From: Planomonospora sp. ID67723
Lineage (GTDB): Bacteria; Actinomycetota; Actinomycetes; Streptosporangiales; Streptosporangiaceae
Direction of reading: 5' to 3'
DNA: 64,000 nucleotides
NCBI RefSeq assembly: GCF_015711605.1
Contig: NZ_JABTEZ010000001.1
Span: 1,020,001-1,084,000 of the forward strand
Shown: piece after piece, positions 51,346 to 59,932 of the stretch
Layout of the letters: each line of letters opens with the position of its first letter
Position numbering within the stretch: position 1 is the stretch's first letter
The notes under the pieces: model-generated
What the model was told of the DNA's origin: nothing
Databases searched by the model: none
What the model saw: only the letters and a program-made list of their open reading frames with translations
Made by a program: the position numbers and the translations under genes

Positions 51346-52203
51346 TCAGCCGGGCACGGTCGCGCGGGCCAGGCGGCACAGGTCGGCGGGGCGCAGGGTG
51401 TCGGAGCGGCGCCATAGCGCGGGGTCGACGCTGTCGGCCTGCCGTACGTGGTCAGCCGTCTCAAGACCGTGCTGTTTCAGTACGGTCGACAGATCGCCGG
51501 GGGTGAAGAAGGTCAGCCAGGGCTCGCCGCGTTCGGCGGCGGCGGGAAGGGCGAAGTCCGCGAAGGCGCTGCCCCGCTCGTCGCGCAGGGAGGGAGGCAG
51601 GGCGTACTCCATGACCAGCTCCGTGCCGGGGGCGAGGCGGCCGATGGTGGCCAGCGTGGCGTCCACCGCGTCTTCCGTGAGGTACATGGACACCCCGAGC
51701 CAGCTCACCAGGGCCGGCCTGGACGGGTCGAATCCTGCGCCGGCCAGGTTGAGCATCAGATCGTCGGCTTCGAAGTCCGCGGGCGCGAAGGTCAGCCCGT
51801 CCGGGTGGGCGATGCCCGCCGCCGCGAGCAGGCCGCGTTTCCACTGTTGCGTGGCGGGGTGGTCCACCTCGAAGACCTTGACGCGGCCGCCCGGTTCGGA
51901 CCGGTAGGCGAAAGTGTCGAGTCCCGCGCCGAGCACCACGTACTGCTCCAGGCCGCGGCGAGTCAGGTCGGCCAGGCGGCGTTCGGTGTAGCGGCTGCGC
52001 GACGTCACCTGGGCGCGGGTGCCCGACAGGATGAGGTGGTCACCGTACTGCCGGTGGTAGCCGATGAGCTCCTCGGCGCGCTCGCCGAGCAGGGGCGCGG
52101 CCACGGTGTCGTGGAGGATGAAGGGCCCCTGGTCCACCACGAGGTGGGCCGCGCGGGCGGCCGCCGCCATGACCGCGGTCTGGCTCGGCTGGTTTCCGTG
52201 CAT
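51346..52203 (-). CDS. Class I SAM methyltransferase, LCM-like (TIGR00027 type)
   Basis: From ATG 52203, after AAGGAA, the product is 285 residues. The SAM site YVVLGAGLDTFAYRSEPGGRVKVFEVDHPATQQWKRGLL and WLGVSMYLTEDAVDATL are family landmarks. It starts MHGNQPSQTAVMAAAARAAHL. Substrate unknown. Upstream is an AT-rich stretch unlike the rest of the window. It is only distantly similar to the enzyme at 3124, which has the shorter N-terminus. Confidence 0.9.
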   Translation of the reverse strand: MHGNQPSQTAVMAAAARAAHLVVDQGPFILHDTVAAPLLGERAEELIGYHRQYGDHLILSGTRAQVTSRSRYTERRLADLTRRGLEQYVVLGAGLDTFAYRSEPGGRVKVFEVDHPATQQWKRGLLAAAGIAHPDGLTFAPADFEADDLMLNLAGAGFDPSRPALVSWLGVSMYLTEDAVDATLATIGRLAPGTELVMEYALPPSLRDERGSAFADFALPAAAERGEPWLTFFTPGDLSTVLKQHGLETADHVRQADSVDPALWRRSDTLRPADLCRLARATVPG

Positions 52204-52229
52204 GAAGCGTCGTTCCTTTCCTGGCGTCA

Positions 52230-52310
52230 GGAACGACATACTAAATGCGAAATTCAATTACATCTTCCATCATAGCAAATGAAAATAAATTATTAATAAC
52301 GGGCGGGCGG
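52230..52310. other. AT-rich island in the intergenic region
   Basis: About 80 bases (for example AAATGAAAATAAATTATTAATAAC near 52276) are more than 65% A+T in a genome of about 70% G+C. It lies between the methyltransferase start (52203) and the pectate lyase end (52433), and probably includes the methyltransferase promoter. It holds no gene. Confidence 0.55.
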
Positions 52311-52432
52311 ATAATTCGCCACGAGATGGCTTGTCATTCCTCGGGATGTGCATTCCCGCCGTGAGGCCACCGGCCGGTGCGTGCGGGAAGACCGCCGGGC
52401 CGGTCGACCCCGGGCCGCGAGAGGGTTCGGGG

Positions 52433-53908
52433 TCAGAGGCCGATGTCGGCCTGCGGGCCGGCGTAGGTGCGGAGCAGGGCGGGGACGTCCGCCGCCGGGT
52501 CGAGCGCGTAGGAGTAGAACGAGCCGGGCGTGAACGCCGAGCCGCCGGTCTCCTGCTGTCCGGTCGAGTCGACGACGACGCTGCCCGTCTGGCGGAGCTG
52601 GGCGGCGTCGTCCCTGTGATAGGGGTCCTTGACGTTCTCGTAGTAGCTGTTCTCGATCACCATCTTCGTCGCGCCGCGCGCGTAGTTGCCGTACGAGCGC
52701 AGGTTCTGCATGTAGTTGTTGTACAGGTGCGCGTAGGCGACGTTGTCGGTGCTGGGATTGCGCTGGTTGTTGTCGCGGATCCAGTTGTGGTGGATCGTCA
52801 TGCGCGCGGTGGCGTTCTCGGTCCAGCCGATGCCGAAGGCCTTGTTGTTCTCCGACAGGACGTTCCAGGACACGGTCAGGTGGGTGGTGTCCTTGCGGCT
52901 GTCGATGAGCCCGTCGTTCATCCGGGTGATGGTGTTGTGGTCGATCCAGACGTGGTGGGCGCCGTCCATCTGGATGCCGTCGTAGTCGTAGGTCTTGTCG
53001 TCGGGGTCGTCGTCGGCCATCCGGGTGTCGCGGATCGTGAGGTTCCGGATGATCACGTTGTGCACGCCGGCGCCGAGGAAGAAACCTCCGCCCACGATGT
53101 GGCCCCTGGTGCCCACGCCGACGATGGTCTTGTCGGAGGCGACCCTGATCTCGGTGCCGTACGGCTCGGCGGTGATCGCGCCGTTGACCTTGATGACGTA
53201 GGGCGTGCTCGCGGTGGCGTACTTCACCAGATCCGCGTACGTGGTGACGGTGACCGTCGGGCCGGCCGCGCCGCCGGTCGTGGTCGCGTCGCCCATGCCG
53301 CTGGTGGAGGCGAACCCGTCGGCCTTGTCGGACCAGGTGCGTCCGCTGCCGGAGACGGGGGTGAACAGCCACCGCTTGTTGCTGTTGGCGGTGCAGGTCT
53401 CCTGGATGACGGCCGCTCCGGAGGCGGTGGAGGCGCCCCGGTCGCTCATGCACAGGCCGCTGGCGACGTTGACGATCTGGTACGTGCCGGAGCCGGAGGC
53501 CGTGAATCGCCACTGCTGGTTGGTCTGGCCGCTGCCGCATCCCCATTGCTGGAGCCGTGTGCCCGAGGCGGCGGAGGCTCCGGGGACGTCGACGCACATG
53601 CCGCTGTTAGCGTTAACAATGTTGAAAGAACCGGATCCCGCGGACCTGAGAGTGAACCGCTGCCAGGTCGCGCCGGAGGCGCACTCCCACTGCTGGAGGA
53701 GCGCGCCGGCGGTCTTGGAGCCGTTCACCACGTCGAGGCACTTGCCGCTCTTGACGACGCTGATCTGATAGGCCGACCCTGCGGCCGGAACCGCCGCCTG
53801 GGCGGGCGGGGCCAAGGCGATCGACGCGAGGGGCACGGCGATCAGCAGGGCCGCGCTCGCGGCGACGTGCCGTGCCGGTCGTCGCCGGACCATGGAGGGG
53901 CTGGGCAT
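52433..53908 (-). CDS. Secreted pectate lyase (PL1) with N-terminal ricin-type lectin domain
   Basis: The 491-residue product has a signal peptide (MPSPSMVRRRPARHVAASAALLIAVPLASIALAPPAQAA), a CBM13/ricin domain (~46-190) with three QxW-type repeats (LLQQWECASGATWQRF, LQQWGCGSGQTNQQWRF, CTANSNKRWLF), and a PL1 beta-helix (~215-491). Landmarks are YDYDGIQMDGAHHVWIDHNTITRMNDGLIDSRKD with Ca-binding Asp, and QRNPSTDNVAYAHLYNNY with the catalytic Arg-x-Pro. It degrades plant pectate outside the cell, with the lectin domain giving sugar binding. Confidence 0.92.
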   Translation of the reverse strand: MPSPSMVRRRPARHVAASAALLIAVPLASIALAPPAQAAVPAAGSAYQISVVKSGKCLDVVNGSKTAGALLQQWECASGATWQRFTLRSAGSGSFNIVNANSGMCVDVPGASAASGTRLQQWGCGSGQTNQQWRFTASGSGTYQIVNVASGLCMSDRGASTASGAAVIQETCTANSNKRWLFTPVSGSGRTWSDKADGFASTSGMGDATTTGGAAGPTVTVTTYADLVKYATASTPYVIKVNGAITAEPYGTEIRVASDKTIVGVGTRGHIVGGGFFLGAGVHNVIIRNLTIRDTRMADDDPDDKTYDYDGIQMDGAHHVWIDHNTITRMNDGLIDSRKDTTHLTVSWNVLSENNKAFGIGWTENATARMTIHHNWIRDNNQRNPSTDNVAYAHLYNNYMQNLRSYGNYARGATKMVIENSYYENVKDPYHRDDAAQLRQTGSVVVDSTGQQETGGSAFTPGSFYSYALDPAADVPALLRTYAGPQADIGL

Positions 53909-54191
53909 CTGCGCTCCTTCGGGCGCGCCTTATGCGAACGGGACTGTCCCGGCCGGCGGCGGTGGTCGGAGCCGGCCCGCCATCGGCGGGACGCCGTCCG
54001 AGATCTCCGCACCGTAGGACCGGTGGAGCGAATATGTCAAAAGGGTGGCCGGCTCGCGGCGGAGGTGCTGCCGCAACGCCTGAAAGCAGGGGTTCTTCTT
54101 TCATCCGGCATCCGGCGGGAGCCTCGACGGGCCGAGGGCGTGACGACGGGGCCGGCCTCGACGGCGCCGTCTCCCGGCTGCGCAACGGCTC

Positions 54192-54223
54192 GCAGGCCCT
54201 CCGGGATCGTCCCGGGGGCCTGC
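54192..54223 (-). terminator. Terminator of the MFS gene
   Basis: GCAGGCCCTCCGGGA and TCCCGGGGGCCTGC pair with one bulged T around TCG, 22 bases past the MFS stop on the minus strand. The rest of the 336-base gap (53909-54244) shows nothing further. Confidence 0.7.
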
Positions 54224-54244
54224 GCCGGTCGGTTCTCGCGTCGG

Positions 54245-55732
54245 TCAGACGGCCTGCCGGGCCGCCGGATCGGCGGGGGCCGCATTCCGGGGGGCCGTGT
54301 CCGATCCGGGCTGCCGCAGCACGATGAGCGTGACGGTGAAGGCGGCCACGAGCAGGGCGGCGGCGATGCCGAAGGCGAGGTGGTAACCCCCGGTCAACGC
54401 GACCGCCTTGTCGGCTCCGGCCGACAGCAGTCCTTCGGTGCGCGAGGCGGCCAGTGTGGACAGCACCGCGACGCCGACGGCCATGCCGACCTGCTGGGTG
54501 GTGTTGAACAGCCCCGAGGCCAGGCCCGCGTCGTCGGCCCGCGCTCCGGACATGCCGAGCGTGGTCAGCGCCGGGAGCACCAGTCCGCCGCCCGCGATGA
54601 GCAGCATGACCGGCAGCAGGTCGGTGACGTAGTCCGCGTTCACCGGGACGCGGGTGAGCCAGCCCATCGCCCCGAGCAGCAGCGCCAGGCCCGCCAGCAG
54701 GACGGCCCGCTCGCCGAAGCGGGTGTTGAGGCGGGCCGAGACGAACAGGGACACGCCGCCGATGGCCACCGCTGCGGGGAGCATCGCCAGGCCGGTGTCG
54801 AGCGCACCGTAGCCGAGGACCTTCTGCATGTAGAGCGCGACGAGGATCTGGAAGGCGAACATGGCCGACAGCGTCAGCATCTGGACCAGGTTGGCGCCGG
54901 AGACGCTGCGCGAGCGGAGGATCCTCAGTGGCATCAGCGGGGTCGCGGCGGTCGCCTGCCGGACGGCGAACGCAGCCAGCAGGGCGAGGGACACCGCGCC
55001 GAGGCCGAGGGTGTGCGCCGCGAGCCAGCCGTACTGCTCGATCTTGACCACGGTGTAGATGCCCAGCATCAGCCCGCTGGTGACCAGCACGGCACCGATG
55101 ACGTCGGCCCCGGCGGCGAGTCCGATCCCGCGGTCGTCCGGCAGCGCCCGGACCGCCAGCGCGATCGTGGCCAGCCCGATCGGCAGGTTGATGAAGAAGA
55201 TCCAGTTCCAGCTGAACACGTCGGTGAGGACGCCGCCCAGAACCTGGCCGATCGAGGCTCCGGCGGCGCCGGTGAAGCTGAAGACGCCGATCGCCTTCGC
55301 GCGCTCCCCGGGCTCGGTGAACAACGTCACCAGGATGCCCAGCACGACCGCGGAGGCCATGGCGCTGCCGACGCCCTGGGCGAACCGGGCGGCGATCAGC
55401 ATGCCGGGCCCGCTGGCGGCCCCGGCCAGCAGCGACGCGGCGGTGAATACCGCGTTCCCCGCCAGGAACATGACCTTGCGGCCGATGAGGTCGCCCAGCC
55501 GGCCGGCCAGCAGCAGCAGCCCGCCGAAAGCGATCAGGTAGGCGTTGACCGTCCAGCTGAGCCCGGCGGGCGAGAAACCCAGATCCCGCTGGATGGCCGG
55601 CATCGCCACGGTCACGATGCTGCCGTCCAGGATCGTCATCAACATCGCGGCGGACAGCACGGTGAGCGCCAGCCATCGCGATCGGGGCGTGCCGGTGCGG
55701 GTCGGCAGGGGGGAAGGCGCGGTGCGCGACAT
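54245..55732 (-). CDS. DHA2-type MFS transporter
   Basis: The 495-residue product has about 14 membrane helices. The early motif DGSIVTVAMPAIQRDLGFSPAGLSWTVNAYLIAFGGLLLLAGRLGDLIGRK contains the drug:H+ antiporter-2 signatures (TVAxPxIQxxL, GxLxDxxGRK). It exports drugs or toxic metabolites. It lies 73 bases downstream of a MarR gene on the same strand and its ribosome site sits within a hairpin, suggesting inducible control. Substrate unknown. Confidence 0.92.
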   Translation of the reverse strand: MSRTAPSPLPTRTGTPRSRWLALTVLSAAMLMTILDGSIVTVAMPAIQRDLGFSPAGLSWTVNAYLIAFGGLLLLAGRLGDLIGRKVMFLAGNAVFTAASLLAGAASGPGMLIAARFAQGVGSAMASAVVLGILVTLFTEPGERAKAIGVFSFTGAAGASIGQVLGGVLTDVFSWNWIFFINLPIGLATIALAVRALPDDRGIGLAAGADVIGAVLVTSGLMLGIYTVVKIEQYGWLAAHTLGLGAVSLALLAAFAVRQATAATPLMPLRILRSRSVSGANLVQMLTLSAMFAFQILVALYMQKVLGYGALDTGLAMLPAAVAIGGVSLFVSARLNTRFGERAVLLAGLALLLGAMGWLTRVPVNADYVTDLLPVMLLIAGGGLVLPALTTLGMSGARADDAGLASGLFNTTQQVGMAVGVAVLSTLAASRTEGLLSAGADKAVALTGGYHLAFGIAAALLVAAFTVTLIVLRQPGSDTAPRNAAPADPAARQAV

Positions 55733-55738
55733 GGTCGT

Positions 55739-55762
55739 CTCCTGTTCGGAAGGGAACAGGAG
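55739..55762 (-). promoter_or_regulatory. Hairpin over the MFS ribosome-binding site
   Basis: The perfect 9-bp arms CTCCTGTTC and GAACAGGAG with loop GGAAGG lie seven bases before the MFS start. On the minus strand the AGGAG of the ribosome site falls in one arm, so folding would hide it. It could be an operator or translational switch. Confidence 0.5.
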
Positions 55763-55805
55763 TGACCGTAGCAGATGGTTTTGTTATAGACGATCCCTTA
55801 GAGAT

Positions 55806-56294
55806 TTATTTTGTGCGCTGCCGTGCCCGCCGGACCGTCTGCGGCACCTCGACGGGCGTGGCCAGGTGGCCGGTGACCAGGCGGTTCATGGCTCGCACGA
55901 ACACCTCGCGCTCATCTTCGGGGAGCGCGCCCAGGGCCGTCCTGTGCACACCGTCAACGATCTCCTGGCTCCGTTTCGCGACTTCCGCACCCTTCTCGGT
56001 GACCGCGATGATCCGGGCTCGCCGGTCCGTGCTGGAGGGCCGGCGCTCGGCGAGGCCCGCCTCCTCCAGGGCGTCGACGGTGACCACCATCGTGGTCTTG
56101 TCCATGTCGCCGAGTTCGGCGAGCTGGATCTGGGTGCGCTCCTCCTCCAGGGCGTGGACCAGCACGCAGTGCATGCGCGGCGTCAGCCCGATCGCGGCGA
56201 GCGCCGCCGCCATCCGGGTTCTCAGGGAGTGGCCGGCGTGGTCGAGGAAGAACGACAGGTCAGGCTCGGTGCGGGCGGGTGCCATGGCGGTCAT
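55806..56294 (-). CDS. MarR-family transcriptional regulator
   Basis: From ATG 56294 the product is 162 residues (ATG 56285 is also possible). The winged helix reads QIQLAELGDMDKTTMVVTVDALEEAGLAERRPSSTDRRARIIAVTEKG, with the MarR DRR wing. It precedes the MFS exporter gene on the same strand and is its likely repressor. An inverted repeat (CTAGC/GCTAG) lies just upstream of the start. Confidence 0.92.
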   Translation of the reverse strand: MTAMAPARTEPDLSFFLDHAGHSLRTRMAAALAAIGLTPRMHCVLVHALEEERTQIQLAELGDMDKTTMVVTVDALEEAGLAERRPSSTDRRARIIAVTEKGAEVAKRSQEIVDGVHRTALGALPEDEREVFVRAMNRLVTGHLATPVEVPQTVRRARQRTK

Positions 56295-56298
56295 CCCT

Positions 56299-56314
56299 CT
56301 AGCGTAATAGCTAG
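56299..56314. promoter_or_regulatory. Putative MarR operator
   Basis: CTAGC (56299-56303) and GCTAG (56310-56314) flank six bases, five bases before the MarR gene start on the minus strand. Position and symmetry fit autoregulation. Confidence 0.45.
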
Positions 56315-56375
56315 TTCCGTTCGGGATTATCCGCAAGAGGTCTTATCGGGGTCCTTCACCGGCCGCGGCGCCTGA

Positions 56376-57431
56376 TCACACGACACCGGCCGGCGTCCCC
56401 GCCTCGCCGGGGAGAGGGGCCGCCGGTGCTCCCGTGCTGCCCCGGGGCGTGAGCTGGGCCGCGGCGTCCTCGACGTCGTGCACGCGCTCTCCGGCGATCA
56501 GGGACATGAGCGTCCGCGCGGCACGGGCTCCGTAGGCGGGGATGTCGCGGGTCACCGCGGTGAGCGCCGGTCGCACCACCTGGGAGAGCGGCGAGTCGTC
56601 CCAGCCCACGATGGACAGGTCCGCGGGGACGGCGAGCCGCAGTTCCTGGGCGACCGACATGCCCGCCACGGCCATGATGTCGTTGTCGTAGACGATCGCC
56701 GAGGGCCGGTCCGGCGAGGCGAGCATGCGGCGGGTGGCGCGGGCGCCCTGCTCGCCGGTGTAGTCGGTGTGCTCGACGGGGTGGCCGTCGAGTCCCAGCT
56801 CCGTGCAGATCTCGATGAAGGCGAGGTCGCGCAGGACCGTGTGGACCAGCTTGGGCAGCCCGGCGACGCGTGCGATACGGCGATGGCCCAGGGCGGCGAG
56901 GTAGCGCACCGTCTCGCGGACGGTGGCGCTGTCGTCGGACCAGACCGACGTGAGCGAGCCGGATTCGGAGGGGTGGCCGACCACGACGGCCGGCATGCGG
57001 AGGGACTCCACCACGGCCACACGCGGGTCGGCGACGTGCAGGTCGACGAGGATCGCCCCGTCGATGCGCCTCTCGCCCCACCACCGGCGGTACAGCTCGA
57101 TCTCCTCGGAATGGCTCTCGACCATCTGCAGCATGAGGGCGTAGGACCGGGCGGACAGCTCGTCCTGGATCCCGCTGATGAGTTCCATGAAGAACGGTTC
57201 CACGCCCAGGATGCGGGCGGGCCGTCGCAGGACCAGGCCGATCGAGTGGGCATGCGCCCCGTTCAGCGCCCGCGCGGCGCTGTTCGGGCGCCAGCCGATC
57301 TCCTCGGCGATCGTCATGATCATGTTCCGGGTCGTCTCCGACACCCCGGGCTGCCCGTTGAGGGCGTAGGAGACGGCCACCTTGGACACTCCGGCTCGCC
57401 GGGCGATGTCGGTAATGGTTGGTCGCTTCAC
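56376..57431 (-). CDS. LacI-family sugar-responsive repressor
   Basis: The 351-residue product begins with the LacI helix-turn-helix (TITDIARRAGVSKVAVSYALNGQPGVSETTRNMIMTIAEEIGWRPNSAARAL) and a periplasmic-binding-like sugar domain with the usual IVGWDDSPLSQVVRPALTAVTRD. It is divergent from the ABC sugar operon and almost certainly represses it. Two CCGG-centred palindromes lie between (57445 and 57610), fitting LacI operators that are lifted by a sugar inducer. Confidence 0.94.
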   Translation of the reverse strand: MKRPTITDIARRAGVSKVAVSYALNGQPGVSETTRNMIMTIAEEIGWRPNSAARALNGAHAHSIGLVLRRPARILGVEPFFMELISGIQDELSARSYALMLQMVESHSEEIELYRRWWGERRIDGAILVDLHVADPRVAVVESLRMPAVVVGHPSESGSLTSVWSDDSATVRETVRYLAALGHRRIARVAGLPKLVHTVLRDLAFIEICTELGLDGHPVEHTDYTGEQGARATRRMLASPDRPSAIVYDNDIMAVAGMSVAQELRLAVPADLSIVGWDDSPLSQVVRPALTAVTRDIPAYGARAARTLMSLIAGERVHDVEDAAAQLTPRGSTGAPAAPLPGEAGTPAGVV

Positions 57432-57444
57432 CGAACCTTCTCGC

Positions 57445-57456
57445 TGAACCGGTTAT
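57445..57456. promoter_or_regulatory. LacI operator 1 (regulator side)
   Basis: TGAACCGGTTAT, with palindromic core AACCGGTT, lies 14 bases before the LacI start on the minus strand. The central CG is the LacI-family hallmark. It suggests autoregulation. Confidence 0.6.
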
Positions 57457-57572
57457 CCCACGGGATCTTCCAAGTGCGACTTTACCAAGACGCCCGCGTT
57501 TCCGGGCGACGTCTTCCCCTCGGAGGCGTTCGAGCAGTCCTCGTTACGGAGCGGGTGCCCGCTGACGTGCCA

Positions 57573-57623
57573 TTGACAACGATGTCATAGGCGACCTAGA
57601 TTGACCGCACTTATCCGGTTAAG
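57573..57623 (+). promoter_or_regulatory. Sugar operon promoter and LacI operator 2
   Basis: TTGACA (57573-57578) and TAGATT (57597-57602) form a -35/-10 pair with an 18-base spacer. CTTATCCGGTTAAG (57610-57623), a near-palindrome with CCGG core, covers the transcription start region. A bound repressor would block initiation of the transport operon. Confidence 0.7.
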
Positions 57624-57658
57624 CAATCGTTCACCCCCCCGATGTCCAGGAGGACACC

Positions 57659-58918
57659 GTGAACAAGCGCCTCACGGCTGCGGTGACCGCCGTCGCCATG
57701 GGTCTGCTGGCCAGCGCATGTGCGACCAGTACGGCCCCCGCGGCGGAGCAGGCCCCCGCCGAGGGTCCCGCCAACCTCACGTTCTGGATGACCGGTTCAG
57801 AAGACGAGGCTCTGGCCGTGCAGAAGGCCGCGGACCTCTATACGCGGAAGCACCCGAACGTGAAGATCAAGGTCTCGGCGCTGAGCTGGGACGACGGGCA
57901 CGCCAAGGTCCTGGCCGCGGCCACGGGCAAGAACGGTCCCGACATCGTCTCCGGCGGCCTGTCCTGGGGCATCGAGTTCGGCGCTCTCGGCGGGATGGTG
58001 GACCTGCGCGAGCAGGGGGTTCCCGACGCCATCAAGGGCAGGACCCAGCAGGGCGTGTGGGAGTCCATCACCTCCCGCGACGGGGCGGTGTACGGCACGC
58101 CGCTCGACATGACGGTCTACCTCACCTACTACCGCAAGGACCTGTTGGAGAAGTCCGGCGTCCGGCCGCCCGCGACCTGGGACGAGCTCACCGCCGCGCT
58201 GGGCAGGCTCCGGGCGGACGGCGTCAAGGTGCCGTACTCGATGGACTGGGGCAACATCGACTGGCTGCAGTACTTCAACTTCCTGCGCCAGGCCGGCGGC
58301 ACGCTGTACACGCCGGAGTGCAAGCCCGCCCTGAACAGCGACGCGGGCGTCGCCGCCCTCGACTACTGGGCCGGCCTGTACACCGAGCACAAGGCCCCGA
58401 CCCAGACGGCCGAAGTGCCCGCCGCGCTCGCCAACGGTGTGGCGATGGTGTCGGGCGGCAGCTGGCAGATCAAGGCCGTCGACACCGCCCAGCCCGAGAT
58501 GAAGGGCAAGTGGGCGACCGCTCCGCTGCCGGCCGGCCCCGCCGGACCGGGGGCCTTCATCGGCGGCCGCATCGTCGGCGTCATGTCCTACAGCAAGCAC
58601 ACCGCCCAGGCCGCGGACTTCATCAAGTCCCTGTACACCCCCGAGGCGGTGAAGGCGATCACCGAGACCGCCGCCGCGCGCGGCGTGCTGTGGATCTCGC
58701 CGCTCACCGACAACATCGGCGACCTGCCCGCCACGCCCGACCAGATCGAAGCGATCAAGGCTGCCTTCGCCTCCGGCTACGGGCCGCCGAACTGCCCGGG
58801 CTGGGAGACCAGCCAGGCCGAGGTGACCAAGAAGCTGCAGGAGGTCATCTACGGCAAGTCCGACGCCAAGACCGCGCTGGACGCCGCCGCCAAGATCATG
58901 GAGCAGAACGCGGGCTGA
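57659..58918 (+). CDS. ABC transporter sugar-binding lipoprotein
   Basis: GTG 57659 follows CCAGGAGGACACC. The 419-residue product has a lipobox (AMGLLASACATS, Cys ~20) and the extracellular solute-binding type 1 fold: LTFWMTGSEDEALAVQKAADLYTRKHPNVKIKVSAL, DIVSGGLSWGIEFGALGG and YSMDWGNIDWLQYF. It captures a sugar or oligosaccharide outside the membrane for the two permeases encoded next. No ATPase gene is in the operon, so a shared MsiK-type ATPase is likely. Confidence 0.94.
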   Translation: MNKRLTAAVTAVAMGLLASACATSTAPAAEQAPAEGPANLTFWMTGSEDEALAVQKAADLYTRKHPNVKIKVSALSWDDGHAKVLAAATGKNGPDIVSGGLSWGIEFGALGGMVDLREQGVPDAIKGRTQQGVWESITSRDGAVYGTPLDMTVYLTYYRKDLLEKSGVRPPATWDELTAALGRLRADGVKVPYSMDWGNIDWLQYFNFLRQAGGTLYTPECKPALNSDAGVAALDYWAGLYTEHKAPTQTAEVPAALANGVAMVSGGSWQIKAVDTAQPEMKGKWATAPLPAGPAGPGAFIGGRIVGVMSYSKHTAQAADFIKSLYTPEAVKAITETAAARGVLWISPLTDNIGDLPATPDQIEAIKAAFASGYGPPNCPGWETSQAEVTKKLQEVIYGKSDAKTALDAAAKIMEQNAG

Positions 58919-58936
58919 CCGCCGCTCCCCCTCTCC

Positions 58937-58966
58937 GGGCCGGCCGCGCCCCGGCGCGCGGCCGGC
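58937..58966 (+). terminator. Intercistronic hairpin in the sugar operon
   Basis: The perfect 12-bp arms GGCCGGCCGCGC and GCGCGGCCGGCC surround a six-base loop, between the binding-protein gene and the first permease. As in other ABC operons it may stabilise or partly terminate the message to give more binding protein than permease. Confidence 0.65.
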
Positions 58967-58993
58967 CGCTTCGACCCACCGAAAGGGGACCCG

Positions 58994-59932
58994 ATGGCCA
59001 CCGCTGCCGTCGATCACCGCAAGGGGCGTCACGCCGGCACCGGTGCCCGGCGCGTGCGGCGGACCATGACGTCCTACGTGATGCTCCTGCCGTTCCTGGC
59101 GCTGTTCGCGGGCTTCCTGATCTGGCCCCTGCTCAACTCCCTCTACCTGAGCCTCACCAGGTTCAACGGCGTCAGGCCGCCGGAGTTCGTCGGGCCGGCC
59201 AACTTCCAGCGGCTGCTGGAGGACGAGCGCTTCCTGCACGCCCTGTCCAACACCCTGGTCTACGTGCTCGCCGCGGTGGTGCTCACCACCGCCTTCGCGC
59301 TGGTGCTGGCGCTGGCGTTCCGCGGCCAGGGCTGGGGCGACCGCATCATGCGGACGATCTTCTTCCTGCCTTCGGTGACCTCCACGATCGCGCTGTTCCT
59401 GATGTGGCGCTGGATCTTCGCCGCCGAGGACTACGGCCTCGCCAACACGGTGCTCGGCTGGTTCGGGGGCGCTCCCGTGGCCTGGCTGGCGACCCCGTCG
59501 CTCACGATCCCGATCATGGTCCTGATGGCCGCCTGGTCCGGCATGGGCTACGCCATGGTCATCTTCGTCGCCGGCCTCAACACCATCCCCGAGGAGTACT
59601 ACGAGGCGGCGAGGATCGACGGGGCCACCACCTGGCAGCAGTTCACGGGCATCACCCTGCCGCTGCTGCGGCCGGTCACCACCTATGTCGTCGTCACCAC
59701 GATGATCTCGGCCTTCCAGGTCTTCGAGGCGGTCTACATCGTCTTCCGCCAGGTCAGCAACGTCGGCGGCGTGCTCGACTCGGGGCTCATGATCGTTCCC
59801 TACCTCTACGACATGGGCTTCACGAAGTTCCAGCTCGGCTACGCCTCCGCGATCGCCTGGGCGCTGTTCCTGATCATCTTCGTCATCAGCCTGGTGCAGC
59901 TGCGCATCGGCCGTACCACGAGGGAGCTGTGA
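58994..59932 (+). CDS. ABC sugar permease, MalF/UgpA type
   Basis: The 312-residue product has six membrane helices and the EAA loop EYYEAARIDGATTWQQFTGITLPLLRPVT, the site where the ATPase docks. It begins with a basic cytoplasmic tail then LLPFLALFAGFLIWPLLNSLYLSLT. It forms a heterodimer with the next gene's product and is translationally coupled to it. Confidence 0.94.
   Translation: MATAAVDHRKGRHAGTGARRVRRTMTSYVMLLPFLALFAGFLIWPLLNSLYLSLTRFNGVRPPEFVGPANFQRLLEDERFLHALSNTLVYVLAAVVLTTAFALVLALAFRGQGWGDRIMRTIFFLPSVTSTIALFLMWRWIFAAEDYGLANTVLGWFGGAPVAWLATPSLTIPIMVLMAAWSGMGYAMVIFVAGLNTIPEEYYEAARIDGATTWQQFTGITLPLLRPVTTYVVVTTMISAFQVFEAVYIVFRQVSNVGGVLDSGLMIVPYLYDMGFTKFQLGYASAIAWALFLIIFVISLVQLRIGRTTREL

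Noticed and set aside
57601..59930. Plus-strand reading through the binding protein and first permease
   Set aside because: Only its last 314 codons (59932-60876) are real; the earlier part is out of frame with the true genes.
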